From JBPCQA01 sp050998615 (GTDB lineage: Bacteria; Actinomycetota; Actinomycetes; Propionibacteriales; Nocardioidaceae): DNA of 64,000 nucleotides. The position numbers were made by a program, and so were the translations under genes. Positions 9,270 through 17,331 of this stretch are shown here, piece after piece (the stretch's first letter is position 1; each line of letters begins with the position of its first letter). The stretch covers positions 1 through 64,000 of the forward strand of contig JBPCQA010000021.1 of NCBI GenBank assembly GCA_050998615.1, read 5' to 3'. Below the pieces are notes generated by a model that was not told where the DNA came from, ran no database searches, and saw nothing but the letters and a program-made list of their open reading frames with translations.

Positions 9270-9927
9270 TCCGCGTCTTGATCGTCGACGACCAGGAGCT
9301 CGTGCGGGCCGGACTGCGCGGCATCCTTCGCCAGCGCTACGGCTTCGACATCGTCGGCGAATGCGGTGACGGCTCGACCGTGCCCGACGCTGTGGAATCG
9401 CTGCGTCCGACATCGTGCACATGGACATCCGGATGCCCGGTCTCGACGGCGTGGCAGCCACCCAGACGCTGCGCCGAACCCCGGCCAGCCCACCCGTTCT
9501 CGTGCTGACCACGTTCGACGACGATGAGATCCTCGCCGCCGCGTTGCGCGCGGGCGCCTCGGGATTCCTGCTCAAAGGCGTGCCCGCCGACGACCTACAG
9601 CGAGCCGTGCGAACCGTGGCCGACGGCGGCGCGTGGCTGAACCCGAGCGTCACCGGCAGAGTACTTGCCACCTACCGGGCGGCGCCCGCACCAACCATCG
9701 ACGATCGACGCCTAGACGCGCTCACCGCGCGCGAGCGTGACGTCCTCGCCCTCATCGGGCAGGGCCTGTCCAACGCCGAGATCGCGGCCCGGTTCGTCCT
9801 CGGCGAGGGCACGGTCAAGACCCACGTGAACCATGTCTTCGCCAAGCTGCAGCTGCGCGATCGGGCTGCCGCCGTCGTCGTCGCCTTCGACAGCGGCCTT
9901 GTCACGCCCCGAGGTCCGGCCCGCTGA
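9266..9927 (+). pseudogene. NarL/FixJ-family response regulator with a frameshift
   Basis: The receiver domain begins normally (MIRVLIVDDQELVRAGLRG). Near 9410 the frame shifts so that the phosphoacceptor region (MDIRMPGLDGVAA) and everything after it is read in a second frame. That frame continues intact through the receiver K motif (FLLKGV) to a LuxR-type HTH (LTARERDVLALIGQGLSNAEIAARF). A single indel would restore the gene. The partner kinase just upstream is also destroyed, so real decay is likelier than a lone sequencing error. Confidence 0.78.
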
Positions 9928-10031
9928 TTCCCAACCTTGGCGGCGTCGAGCCGGTGTCCAGCACCAGCGCGCTCACGCTGCCGGCTCGGTCGAGACCGGT
10001 TTCGGCAGGGCTAACTCGGCGGTCGCCTTAC

Positions 10032-10229
10032 TCAACTCAACTCAGCGAAGGTGAGCGATCCGTGCTCTGCCTCCCAGGCGTCGAGAAAGCCCGAAAGTGC
10101 GTCGGCACGGAGTTTGGCCGCCGCGGCGACGACCGCGGGACGAGCCTTGCCCGGCTCGCCGGCACGTCCCGCGCCGAGTGCCACGACCCAGACGTCCCCG
10201 CGGCGTGGCGTGTCAGTCGAGTCCATCAT
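10032..10229 (-). pseudogene. MazF-like toxin N-terminus fused to an antitoxin-like tail
   Basis: The frame starts at ATG 10229 (or 10226) with TPRRGDVWVVALGAGRAGEP and GKARPAVV, the first strand-loop-strand of MazF/PemK RNases. After about 35 residues it switches to LRADALSGFLDAWEAEHGSL, which looks like the C-terminus of a different antitoxin. The MazF catalytic core is therefore absent. It overlaps the 3' end of the preceding antitoxin frame (10213), as in normal mazEF operons. Confidence 0.6.
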
Positions 10230-10449
10230 CGAGGGTGCCTTCCCACTCGCGGAGCTCGGCTTGGGTGTCTGGATTCTGCTCATCGATGCGGTTGGCCTGG
10301 TGTTCTGAAGCCCAGATGGCGTCGCGTCGACGCTCTTCGGCAATCTCGGCGAGCAGTGCCGCCACCGACACTCCACGCTCGCGCGCCTACTCAGCGAACA
10401 GATCGCGGGTGGCGCGGGCCAGCCGGATCGTGCTCGGCTCAGTCACCAT
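10213..10449 (-). pseudogene. MazE/CopG-type antitoxin with an in-frame nonsense codon
   Basis: From ATG 10449 the frame reads MVTEPSTIRLARATRDLFAE, then an in-frame TAG (10387-10389), then ARERGVSVAALLAEIAEERR and on to GTLDDGLD. A CAG-to-TAG change (Gln expected in FAEQARERG) explains the stop. The N-terminal part is a ribbon-helix-helix-like DNA-binding region. Loss of antitoxin is tolerable only if the toxin is also dead, which matches the truncated mazF overlapping its end. Confidence 0.68.
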
Positions 10450-10521
10450 ATCGCCAAAACATAGCGCTTCGAGGTGTCGCCGGCATCGGCCCATTCTTGT
10501 CCCCGAAGTCGACGCAGCGCC

Positions 10522-10977
10522 TCATGGACGCAAACCGACCACGAGCACATGGTCGCCGAATCGGCCGAAGTCATCAGCGTTCATGGTGACGACGGTGTCG
10601 ATTCCGTGCACAAGCATGGTCGCGACGACGTTCGCATCGTGAACCTGTTTGCCCCCGCACTCGACCGTCTCAAGTAGCTCCAGCAGGCGGTCGCTTACCT
10701 TGGTGTCTTCGGCCAGCAGGTTCAATCTCACCCGCAGCGCTCGCACGTTGGCAACCGCGTCGAGCCGCCCCATGCCGAGCCCGTTCTGGCCGACCGGGCG
10801 CGTGGCCACTGCGAGATACTCACGCAAGATCTGCCCGCTGGTGTAGAGCACCAACCCGGACGCCGGCCAGACATTTATGGCTGCAACCGCTTGCTCATGC
10901 TCTTGTCGTGCTTCGTCAGTTGCCGCTAGCAGGACGTTCGTGTCCAGGACGGCACGGTCAGCGACCGGCGTCGCCAT
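10522..10977 (-). CDS. vapC: VapC-type PIN-domain toxin
   Basis: This 151-residue PIN nuclease has the first acidic residue in AVLDTNVLLAA, a middle acidic cluster, and the later VHDANVVATML and MNADDFGRF motifs. Together these form the four-acid Mg2+ site of VapC RNases. It overlaps the 3' end of its antitoxin gene by 20 nt (10958-10977), the usual coupling. It is full length with no lesions, unlike the mazEF remnants beside it. Confidence 0.9.
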   Translation of the reverse strand: MATPVADRAVLDTNVLLAATDEARQEHEQAVAAINVWPASGLVLYTSGQILREYLAVATRPVGQNGLGMGRLDAVANVRALRVRLNLLAEDTKVSDRLLELLETVECGGKQVHDANVVATMLVHGIDTVVTMNADDFGRFGDHVLVVGLRP

Positions 10978-11188
10978 AAATCTCCTCCCGGCCCCACGTG
11001 GAGGTAACGGCAGTTCGCACCTTAGTCAGGCACACCGGCTCGGGAACCTCGCGAGGCGGTGACGCCTTTGCGGCTGCCTCCAGGATTTGCCGGATCTCTT
11101 GCTGCATCGACTGGCCGTGTCTGGCAGCCCGCTCGCGCAGGGCGGTCACCACTGACTCCGGCAGGTTGCGGATGTGAAGAGCCGTCAT
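10958..11188 (-). CDS. vapB: VapB/FitA-type ribbon-helix-helix antitoxin
   Basis: This 76-residue protein has the FitA-like N-terminus MTALHIRNLPESVVTALRER and then ARHGQSMQQEIRQIL, a ribbon-helix-helix DNA-binding fold. An unstructured C-terminus would neutralise the PIN toxin encoded immediately downstream. The ATG at 11188 lies about 7 nt after a -10-like TACCAT, so the mRNA may be leaderless. A repeat-containing operator precedes it. Confidence 0.88.
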   Translation of the reverse strand: MTALHIRNLPESVVTALRERAARHGQSMQQEIRQILEAAAKASPPREVPEPVCLTKVRTAVTSTWGREEIYGDAGR

Positions 11189-11194
11189 ACAAAC

Positions 11195-11216
11195 ATGGTA
11201 GCGCTACTGGTAGCAT
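11195..11216. promoter_or_regulatory. Probable vapBC autoregulatory operator
   Basis: The sequence holds direct repeats GGTAGC at 11197 and 11209 flanking a perfect 10-bp palindrome GTAGCGCTAC (11198-11207). It lies 7-28 nt upstream of vapB, over the likely promoter. Ribbon-helix-helix antitoxins commonly bind such short repeats. Confidence 0.5.
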
Positions 11217-11327
11217 CCGCGTGGGAGTCGATTAAGAATCGGCCATGGTCTGCACGGCGGCGTGCTCGTGACCGAGCGACTCGCGGCAGATTGCGACCGT
11301 GCGGCACAAGTGGTCCGATGCCCTCGG

Positions 11328-12167
11328 TCACGTCAGGAAGGCTGCGATGGTCGTGGTGAACCAGGTGGGGTCGTCGAGCCAGGGGCAATGGCCGCCTTCC
11401 GGCTGGGTGACGATCGTGGCGTTCGGGAACAATCCGGCGTACTCGGCCACGACTCTCGGCGGGGTTGCCACGTCGAGTTCCCCGGCAACCAGCAGCACCG
11501 GCGCGCCGAAGTCGGCCAGAGCCGCGCGAGTGGCCGGTGGGTCAAAAACGCCCTCTTCACCGAAGACGGCCGCCGCCTCCGCGTTGCGATGCTTGTCTCC
11601 GCTCACATGATGGGCTTGCGCTGCAGCGTCCCACCGGCCATAAGTGAAGGGTGCGATGGCCTCCCAGTCGGCGTCCGTGGCCTGCCCGGCCTGGACCGCC
11701 TCGAAGGCTGCCAACGCCGACGCGAACCACGGCTCTCTTTCCCGCAGCCGCACAACCTCACGCCGCAGCTGGCTGGTTGCGGTTATGCCAACGGCGTAGG
11801 TGCTCGGAGTGACCAGGACGAGCTTGCCGATGCACTCGGGATGGCGAGCCGCATACAACGCCGCGAGGTTCGCCCCAGCGGAATGCGCAAGCAGGTCTAT
11901 CCGGCCCAGATCCAGGTGCCCGCGCAGCGCCTCGACATCCGCAACGAGGTGGTCGCAGCGGTAGGAGACGGTGTCTGTGGGTGTCTGCGACTGGCCGGTG
12001 CCGCGATAGTCCAACAGGATCAGCCGCAAGCGCCCGGACAGTCCGCCCAGGTCGCCGAGGTACGCCGAGTCCTGCATCGGACCACCCGGCAGGCAGACCA
12101 CCGGGCTGCCCTCTCCGAGCACGTGGTAGGCGACCTGCGTTCCGTCGTGCGCGCAGAAAACAGGCAT
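11328..12167 (-). CDS. Alpha/beta hydrolase (proline iminopeptidase-like)
   Basis: This 279-residue single-domain hydrolase has the oxyanion-region motif LPGGPMQDS, then DYRGTGQS, the nucleophile elbow AHSAGA, the acid GELDVATPP and the catalytic His in EGGHCPWLDDP. The GGP and GTGQS motifs are those of the S33 proline iminopeptidase/epoxide hydrolase branch; the physiological substrate is not predictable. It is intact, stands alone between two VapBC modules, and starts at ATG 12167 after an ordinary intergenic gap. Confidence 0.85.
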   Translation of the reverse strand: MPVFCAHDGTQVAYHVLGEGSPVVCLPGGPMQDSAYLGDLGGLSGRLRLILLDYRGTGQSQTPTDTVSYRCDHLVADVEALRGHLDLGRIDLLAHSAGANLAALYAARHPECIGKLVLVTPSTYAVGITATSQLRREVVRLREREPWFASALAAFEAVQAGQATDADWEAIAPFTYGRWDAAAQAHHVSGDKHRNAEAAAVFGEEGVFDPPATRAALADFGAPVLLVAGELDVATPPRVVAEYAGLFPNATIVTQPEGGHCPWLDDPTWFTTTIAAFLT

Positions 12168-12380
12168 AGCCGAGATTATCCCAGTGCCACTTCCGCGGGG
12201 GCAATCAAGAAACCGGCAAAGAGCCCGCGCAGATCTGCGCGGGCGTAAGCGAATTCCGACCCAATCCCGCCTACAAGCGCCGCGTCACAAGAGGATCCGT
12301 CAGCGGCGATCGACCATCGGGATCTCCCGCCCGCCTGTCGGGGCGTACACGCGGTGCGGTATGGCCTGTCGTTGCTCCCC

Positions 12381-12767
12381 TCATGCCTGAGCGAGATCGG
12401 TCTTTGTGAAATCGTCGCCCTTAAACAGCAACTCCTCGCCAGTGGCGCGCGCGAGGGCATAGCCGAACAGGTCCCCGAAGTTCAGCCCGGCGCGGTGGCG
12501 GCCCTTGCCGTAGCGTCGCCACGCCGCGCGCGCTAACAGCACCTGTTCCTCGTCCACGGCCACGGTCAGCACGTCAGCACGATGGAGGAACAGATCGAGC
12601 TCGCGGCCAGCGACCTCGCCGCGCCGGGATTCCACGACGATCGAGGACTCGATCAAGGTGCCGGCTGAAATCAGCCGCCGCGACGCGATCGCGATCCGGC
12701 GGATGAACTCGTCCCGATCGGGCTCATCGAACAGCACCGCTACGAGCGCAGAGGTGTCGAGGACCAT
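12381..12767 (-). CDS. vapC: VapC-type PIN-domain toxin (second module)
   Basis: This 128-residue toxin starts MVLDTSALVAVLFDEPDRD, with the first PIN aspartate at residue 4. Conserved GTLIESSIV and NFGDLFGYALA (third acidic residue) follow, then LLFKGDDFTKTD near the end. The start at 12767 overlaps the antitoxin stop (TGATG), so I reject the longer upstream reading. It is the Rv0624-like VapC type usually paired with PSK-family antitoxins. Confidence 0.9.
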   Translation of the reverse strand: MVLDTSALVAVLFDEPDRDEFIRRIAIASRRLISAGTLIESSIVVESRRGEVAGRELDLFLHRADVLTVAVDEEQVLLARAAWRRYGKGRHRAGLNFGDLFGYALARATGEELLFKGDDFTKTDLAQA

Positions 12768-13021
12768 CAGGCCGGCAACCCATGATCGTCGTAGCCGAGG
12801 ATCTCCTCTTCCGGCCGGTCGTCGAGCAACGGAAGCCTTGCGCAACGGACGGCGATGGCGTTGAGCTCGTCGGCGAGAGCTGGCCCGCGAGCACGACCTC
12901 GTACTCGCTCCAGGCGCTCGCGCAAAGCAGTGGCCACGGCGGCGGTGAGGCTCTCGCCCGTCGCCTTGGACAACTCGCGGGCGAGACGGTCGGTCTCTGG
13001 ATCTTTGATGCTTAGCGCCAT
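12767..13021 (-). CDS. vapB: VapB antitoxin, PSK-type transcription factor family
   Basis: This 84-residue antitoxin begins MALSIKDPETDRLARELSKA, then TGESLTAAVATALRERLER, the hallmark N-terminus of the PSK/Rv0623-like antitoxin family. The C-terminal part (PLLDDRPEEEILGYDDHGLP) is the typical toxin-binding tail. Its stop overlaps the vapC start by one base. Confidence 0.9.
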   Translation of the reverse strand: MALSIKDPETDRLARELSKATGESLTAAVATALRERLERVRGRARGPALADELNAIAVRCARLPLLDDRPEEEILGYDDHGLPA

Positions 13022-13143
13022 GGGAGAAGGCTACCTCACAAGGCAGAATCTACCTCTTGTTGATCCGGCACCACTCCAACCGCGCACTTCTTCGAGGTGG
13101 CTACCTGCAGGAGGATGGGCGGGTCAGTCTGGCCAGCCGCCGG

Positions 13144-14658
13144 TCAGTCGACATCGAGCAGCTCGGATGTGGCTGGTGCCGTGGTGGTCGGTGTCCACCG
13201 GTGCATGGTCACGGCGACCAGCCCGGCCAGGGCGATAAAGCCGGCGGCGACAAGTAGCGAAGTGTCGGCGCCCTGCAGGAAGATGTGCTGTGCTTGCTCG
13301 GCGGCGTTGCCGGACACGCTGTGGCCGGTGGCCGCGGGCCGGCTCGCCGCACTGAACACCGTGACGAGCACCGCAAGACCGAGGGTCGAACCGACTTGTT
13401 GGGCGACGTTGACCAGTCCGGATGCGGCACCGGCATGTTGAGGCGGCACCCGTTGGAGGGCTGCCGCGGTCAGCGGCAGGAACGCGGTCCCGTTCCCGAG
13501 GCCCATGAGGAACAGCGGGACGCCGATGGACAGGTACGACGGGGTCTGCGACGTGTGACTCAGCCAGAAGACGCTCGAGGCAGACATCAGCGTGCCGAGC
13601 ACCATCGTGGCGCGCGGACCGATCGCGCCGACCAGGCGCCGGGCCGCGACTTGGGAGGACACGAACACCCCGACGGTCACCGGCAGGAACGCCAGCCCAG
13701 CCGCGAGCGGTGAGTAGCCGAGAACGTCCTGCACGAGCTGGGTCATGAAGAAGAACATCCCCATCATCCCGGCAACGAGGAGCATCCGGCCGAGGTACGC
13801 CGACGAGCGCGTCCAGTCGGTGAACAGGCCCAGTGGCGTGATCGGCGCCTCGGCGCGTTGCTCGACAAGGACGAACGCTGCGAGCAGAGCCGCCGCTGCG
13901 AAGAAGGACCCGATGGTGACGGCGTCGCCCCAGCCGGCATCGGCCGCGTGGACAAAGCCGTAGACGAGGCTGCTCATGCCGAGCGTGGAGGTGATCGCGC
14001 CGGCCACGTCGACCCGGCCGGTGGTTCGGGCAGTCTCTGGCAGGACCAGCGCGGCGGCGAGAAATACGCCGATGCCGATGGGGACGTTGACGAACATCAC
14101 CCAACGCCACGACAGCCACTCGGTGAGCATGCCGCCGGCGACGAGTCCGATCGCCGCGCCTCCGATGGAGGTGGCGGTGAAGAGGGCCAGCGCCCGATTG
14201 CGGGGTGGGCCTTCGGGAACGCTGATCGTGATCATCGCCAGCACCGTCGGCGCAGCCAGGGCGGCGCCGAGGCCCTGCACGGCGCGCGCCAAGATCAGCA
14301 ATTCCCCGCTGGTGGCGAATCCACCAGCGAAGGAAGCGACGGTGAAGACGGCCATGCCGAGCAAGAAGATCCGGCGCCGGCCAAACAGGTCTCCAGCCCT
14401 GGCGCCCAGCAGGAGCAGTCCTCCGAAGGCAAGCGTGTAGGCGTTCATCACCCACGACAGGCTGGTCTGCGTGAGACCCATGTCTCGTTGCATGTGCGGT
14501 AGGGCGACGTTCACGATGCTCGCGTCCAAGACCACCATCAGCTGGGCAACCAGCACGGTTCCCAGGATGAATGCAGCGGATGCGGCGATCGGGGCGCTCG
14601 GCCCGGGCGATGATCCTGGAGCCGGGTTGGGTGGTGCGGTAATGGTTTGCACTGACAC
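13144..14658 (-). CDS. DHA2-family MFS drug exporter under TetR control
   Basis: This 504-residue, 14-helix exporter has LMVVLDASIVNVALPHMQ in TM1, GARAGDLFGRRR (motif A) and a TATSIGGAAIGLVAGG motif C region. I chose the GTG at 14658 because AAGGAG lies 6 nt upstream; much longer readings run through the promoter. It is divergent from a TetR repressor, and a symmetric operator fills its promoter spacer. It probably exports a toxic hydrophobic compound that is also the TetR ligand. Confidence 0.93.
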   Translation of the reverse strand: MSVQTITAPPNPAPGSSPGPSAPIAASAAFILGTVLVAQLMVVLDASIVNVALPHMQRDMGLTQTSLSWVMNAYTLAFGGLLLLGARAGDLFGRRRIFLLGMAVFTVASFAGGFATSGELLILARAVQGLGAALAAPTVLAMITISVPEGPPRNRALALFTATSIGGAAIGLVAGGMLTEWLSWRWVMFVNVPIGIGVFLAAALVLPETARTTGRVDVAGAITSTLGMSSLVYGFVHAADAGWGDAVTIGSFFAAAALLAAFVLVEQRAEAPITPLGLFTDWTRSSAYLGRMLLVAGMMGMFFFMTQLVQDVLGYSPLAAGLAFLPVTVGVFVSSQVAARRLVGAIGPRATMVLGTLMSASSVFWLSHTSQTPSYLSIGVPLFLMGLGNGTAFLPLTAAALQRVPPQHAGAASGLVNVAQQVGSTLGLAVLVTVFSAASRPAATGHSVSGNAAEQAQHIFLQGADTSLLVAAGFIALAGLVAVTMHRWTPTTTAPATSELLDVD

Positions 14659-14707
14659 GAAGTGCTCCTTGACGTACGATAGAGAAGTGGAAGATGTCCT
14701 CCGGTTG

Positions 14708-14736
14708 ACTATACGGAGGCAGCCTCCGTTTGACAA
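14708..14736 (-). promoter_or_regulatory. DHA2 pump promoter with embedded TetR operator
   Basis: On the minus strand a -35 TTGTCA (14731-14736) and -10 TATAGT (14708-14713) are 17 bp apart. The spacer region is a perfect 8+1+8 palindrome, ACGGAGGCAGCCTCCGT (14713-14729). A dimeric TetR bound there would block RNA polymerase. The predicted transcript leader is about 40 nt. Confidence 0.8.
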
Positions 14737-14786
14737 GCGGTTGGCTGATTTGTGCCTAAGACCGATTCCATAGAGGTGGTGGCGAC

Positions 14787-15383
14787 GTGGTGACGGTGAG
14801 CGCCGACCCGCAACCGTTGGCGTACGACGGCGCACCGCAGCGGCCGCTGCGGGCGGACGCGCGACGCAACTACGAACGGATCGTCGCGACCGCTCGGGAG
14901 GCCCTGCAGGAGCTAGGCGGCGACGCATCCTTGGAAGAGATCGCCCGCCGCGCTGGCGTTGGCATCGGCACCCTCTACCGCCGCTTCCCGACGCGGCTGA
15001 CGCTGCTTGAGGCGGTCTACCGGGAGGAGGTCGACACCCTCCGGAAGCGCACCAACGAGCTGGTCGAGACCGCCTCGGCGTGGGACGCAGTGAGGGGGTG
15101 GGTCGACGCCTTCCAGGACTACGCGTCAACCAAGCGCGCACTGTTCCAGGCGCTTGTCGAGGCCGCCGGCAAGGACTCCGAACTGCTCACCTACTCCCGT
15201 CAGGTGATCACCGACACTGCCGGGGAGATCCTCGAGAACGGCAAGCGATCAGGGGTGGTTCGCCCCAACGTCGAACCTTCGGACCTGCTACGCCTCATCG
15301 GCGGCTGCTCGATGATGGGGACACTCGACGAGGCCCAGAGCAGGCGCGTCGTCGAGATCGTGCTTGCCGGCATCCGGGCCTGA
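14787..15383 (+). CDS. TetR-family transcriptional repressor
   Basis: This 198-residue protein has the N-terminal TetR helix-turn-helix (DASLEEIARRAGVGIGTLYRRFPTR) and a C-terminal helical ligand domain. The arrangement with the divergent DHA2 pump and the palindrome between them indicates local repression relieved by a pump substrate. The GTG at 14787 gives the usual leader before the HTH; a second in-frame GTG at 14796 is possible. Confidence 0.9.
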   Translation: MVTVSADPQPLAYDGAPQRPLRADARRNYERIVATAREALQELGGDASLEEIARRAGVGIGTLYRRFPTRLTLLEAVYREEVDTLRKRTNELVETASAWDAVRGWVDAFQDYASTKRALFQALVEAAGKDSELLTYSRQVITDTAGEILENGKRSGVVRPNVEPSDLLRLIGGCSMMGTLDEAQSRRVVEIVLAGIRA

Positions 15384-15650
15384 CACCCTGCAAGTGACCA
15401 CCTCCAACACGACCACTCGGACGGAGCCTGCGCCAGCCGCCGGTGGATCTCGCACGTACGTAGTCCCATTTGCGGTCGGATCGCCGATCGTGACTCCGAA
15501 GGTGCCTTGGGCGGGCACCTGGTCGCGATCGGGACATAGGGGTACGGCGCCGCTGACGTGCCGGCATTGCAGGGCAGTTGCTGACCACCAACCCGCCCAC
15601 ACGTTTACTGCACCTGGAAGTGAACGGCGTCCCTAAGCGGCTGGCCGGTG
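15384..15650. other. Intergenic stretch without recognisable gene
   Basis: Between the TetR gene and the small secreted protein I see only shadow frames and no RNA gene or repeat. It may contain eroded continuation of the secreted protein gene, whose product ends abruptly at 15651. Confidence 0.3.
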
Positions 15651-16016
15651 CTAGAACCAGGCCTTCACCACCAGCACGTTTTGACCCGGCAACAGGTCAC
15701 GCTCTTGCAACTGGGCGACTTCACGAGGGGCCTTGGCGTGGAAGAAGTCAGCGGTCACGTCGTGACCCCCAAGACTCGCCATGAACGACCCGGCGTGCAC
15801 CCGTCCGGTCAGCTTGACGACCGTCTCGACGGTCCCGCAGACGATGTCGGCGCCCTGAAGCGGCGACACGATCCACAAAGCCGCTGCCGCTTGTGCGCGG
15901 CTGGGACTAGGCAAACCTGGATGGCCGGCTGGGGCAGCGCCGGCAGCCAACACGATCAGAGCAGCCACCAGCGGAATCGTTGCCAACGCCTGCCGCCGTA
16001 CCCGTGTGTCAAACAC
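15651..16016 (-). CDS. Small secreted protein of unknown function, possibly truncated
   Basis: The GTG at 16016 has a strong SD (AGGAGG, 7 nt upstream). The N-terminus VFDTRVRRQALATIPLVAALIVL is a signal peptide ending near AGAAPAG. The mature part has a short Ig-like pattern (VSPLQGADIV..., ASLGGHDVTADFF) resembling the N-terminal domain of larger secreted proteins. It stops at LPGQNVLVVKAWF after about 121 residues, just where such a domain would continue, so the gene may have lost its 3' part. No name can be given. Confidence 0.6.
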   Translation of the reverse strand: MFDTRVRRQALATIPLVAALIVLAAGAAPAGHPGLPSPSRAQAAAALWIVSPLQGADIVCGTVETVVKLTGRVHAGSFMASLGGHDVTADFFHAKAPREVAQLQERDLLPGQNVLVVKAWF

Positions 16017-16174
16017 GTCAATTCCTCCTATGACCATGCCAAGATCCATGGCGTTAGCCCAGCGGTAGCGGGGTCAACAAGAGTGTGACGACACGGCGCA
16101 ACGCGAGCGCAACTCCGACGTCTTCGGCGGGGCGCCGACAAGATCGCTGGAAAGCTCAGCGCCGGGCCGCGAAT

Positions 16175-16450
16175 TCAGAGCGTGACGAGGATGAGCGACG
16201 GATCCAGTGCATGCAGATCGTCCGGGTCGTGGTCACCACAGCTTGCCTGGTCCACCGCGCGCACAAGACCACGTGGACGTGCACGATGTCTGCCGTACCG
16301 GATGCCGCCAGCAGCCGTCCGACGCTCATTGCGTCCGCGCGATCAAGAGCCACCACATCTGTTGCCGGCTGGCGCACGAGACGAGCGAGGCGTCGAGCGC
16401 TGTGTTCGACGATCGAGGCGCACTGACCTCCTTCGGCTGTCAGGTCACCT
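16175..16450 (-). pseudogene. PIN-domain protein C-terminal remnant
   Basis: A minus-strand frame reads DVVALDRADAMSVGRLLAAS, then GTADIVHVHVVLCARW and QAVVTT, the C-terminal half of a PIN-domain nuclease. A shift near 16235 moves the expected DPDDLHALDPSLILVTL end into another frame. The N-terminal catalytic aspartate and start codon are missing, so it is inactive. Confidence 0.6.
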
Positions 16451-16605
16451 CGCCGAGAGGTTGGTGAGCGCGCCGCGTCATCCGCCACACTTCATGCTCC
16501 GCGGCAAACTGAGCCCCCGATCGCCTGCCAAGTCAGCAGAGTCAGGATGGGTGTCTTGACCAAAGGCGGTAGCACGCTACCTGGCGGATACGAGTGCTCT
16601 CGCGC

Positions 16606-17091
16606 GACTGGATCGTCGCGCGGTCGAGCGTGCGCGCCCCAGCGCGCGCGTCTTGTTGGTGGACGACGCCGGTCGGCTGCTGCTGTTGTCAAGCCGGAAC
16701 GAGTCGGACGGCTCCACCCGCTGGTACGAGGCGGTGTCCAGCCGGGTGAGAGCCACGGCATGCCGCGTTACGCGAAGTGCGGGAGGAAACCGGGCTAACT
16801 CACTTGTCGCTGAGCCAGGAGGTGTGGCGAGGACGGCCTTGGATCGCGGTCTGGGATGGCGTCACCTATGAAGTTCGGCAGTGATACTTCTTGGCTCGCG
16901 TGCCCGCGTTCGAAGTTGACACCTCTGCCTTCGAGGAAAGGGAGAGGGCCTGTGTGACGGGGCACCGCTGGTGGACCGCCGAAGAGTTGGCCATGACGAC
17001 GGACCTGTTGCGACCGGAGGGATTGCCGGCGCTGTTGACGCAAGTGCTGTCTGACGGTCCGCCCGATCAGCCGATCAGCGTAGCTGGTTGA
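16606..17091 (+). pseudogene. Nudix hydrolase pseudogene
   Basis: Pieces in three frames reconstruct a Nudix protein: ARVLLVDDAGRLLLLSSRNE, then GVQPGESHGMPRYA, then REVREETGL (Nudix box), then LSQEVWRGRPWIAVWDG, an in-frame stop after YEVRQ (near 16880), and FEERERACVTGHRWWTAEEL to the end. At least two frameshifts and one nonsense codon are present, too many for a simple sequencing slip. The original function was probably nucleotide or dinucleoside pyrophosphate hydrolysis. Confidence 0.72.
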
Positions 17092-17331
17092 GCCGGCAGG
17101 TCGCTCGCACTGGCCTCTACCAGCCCGCCGAGCCGGCCGGGGAGGACAGTGCGCCAGCTCGGGTCGAGATGCTCTGCGGGCGGCTGGGTCGAGGTCAAGG
17201 ATGCGCAAGGCGGTTCCTTTCCAGGAGCCCTGAACATCGTGGGTCTGCACCTACTGACATCGTGCGAGGGTGAAAGTCATCGGTGGAAACTCGGTTTCGT
17301 CGTCGGGGTGGATCTGTGAGGATCACTCGCC

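Noticed and set aside
13124..15141. Long minus-strand frames of 443 and 665 codons over the DHA2 pump
   Set aside because: One is a shifted shadow; the other extends the pump through its promoter, operator and the TetR gene. GTG 14658 with SD fits better.
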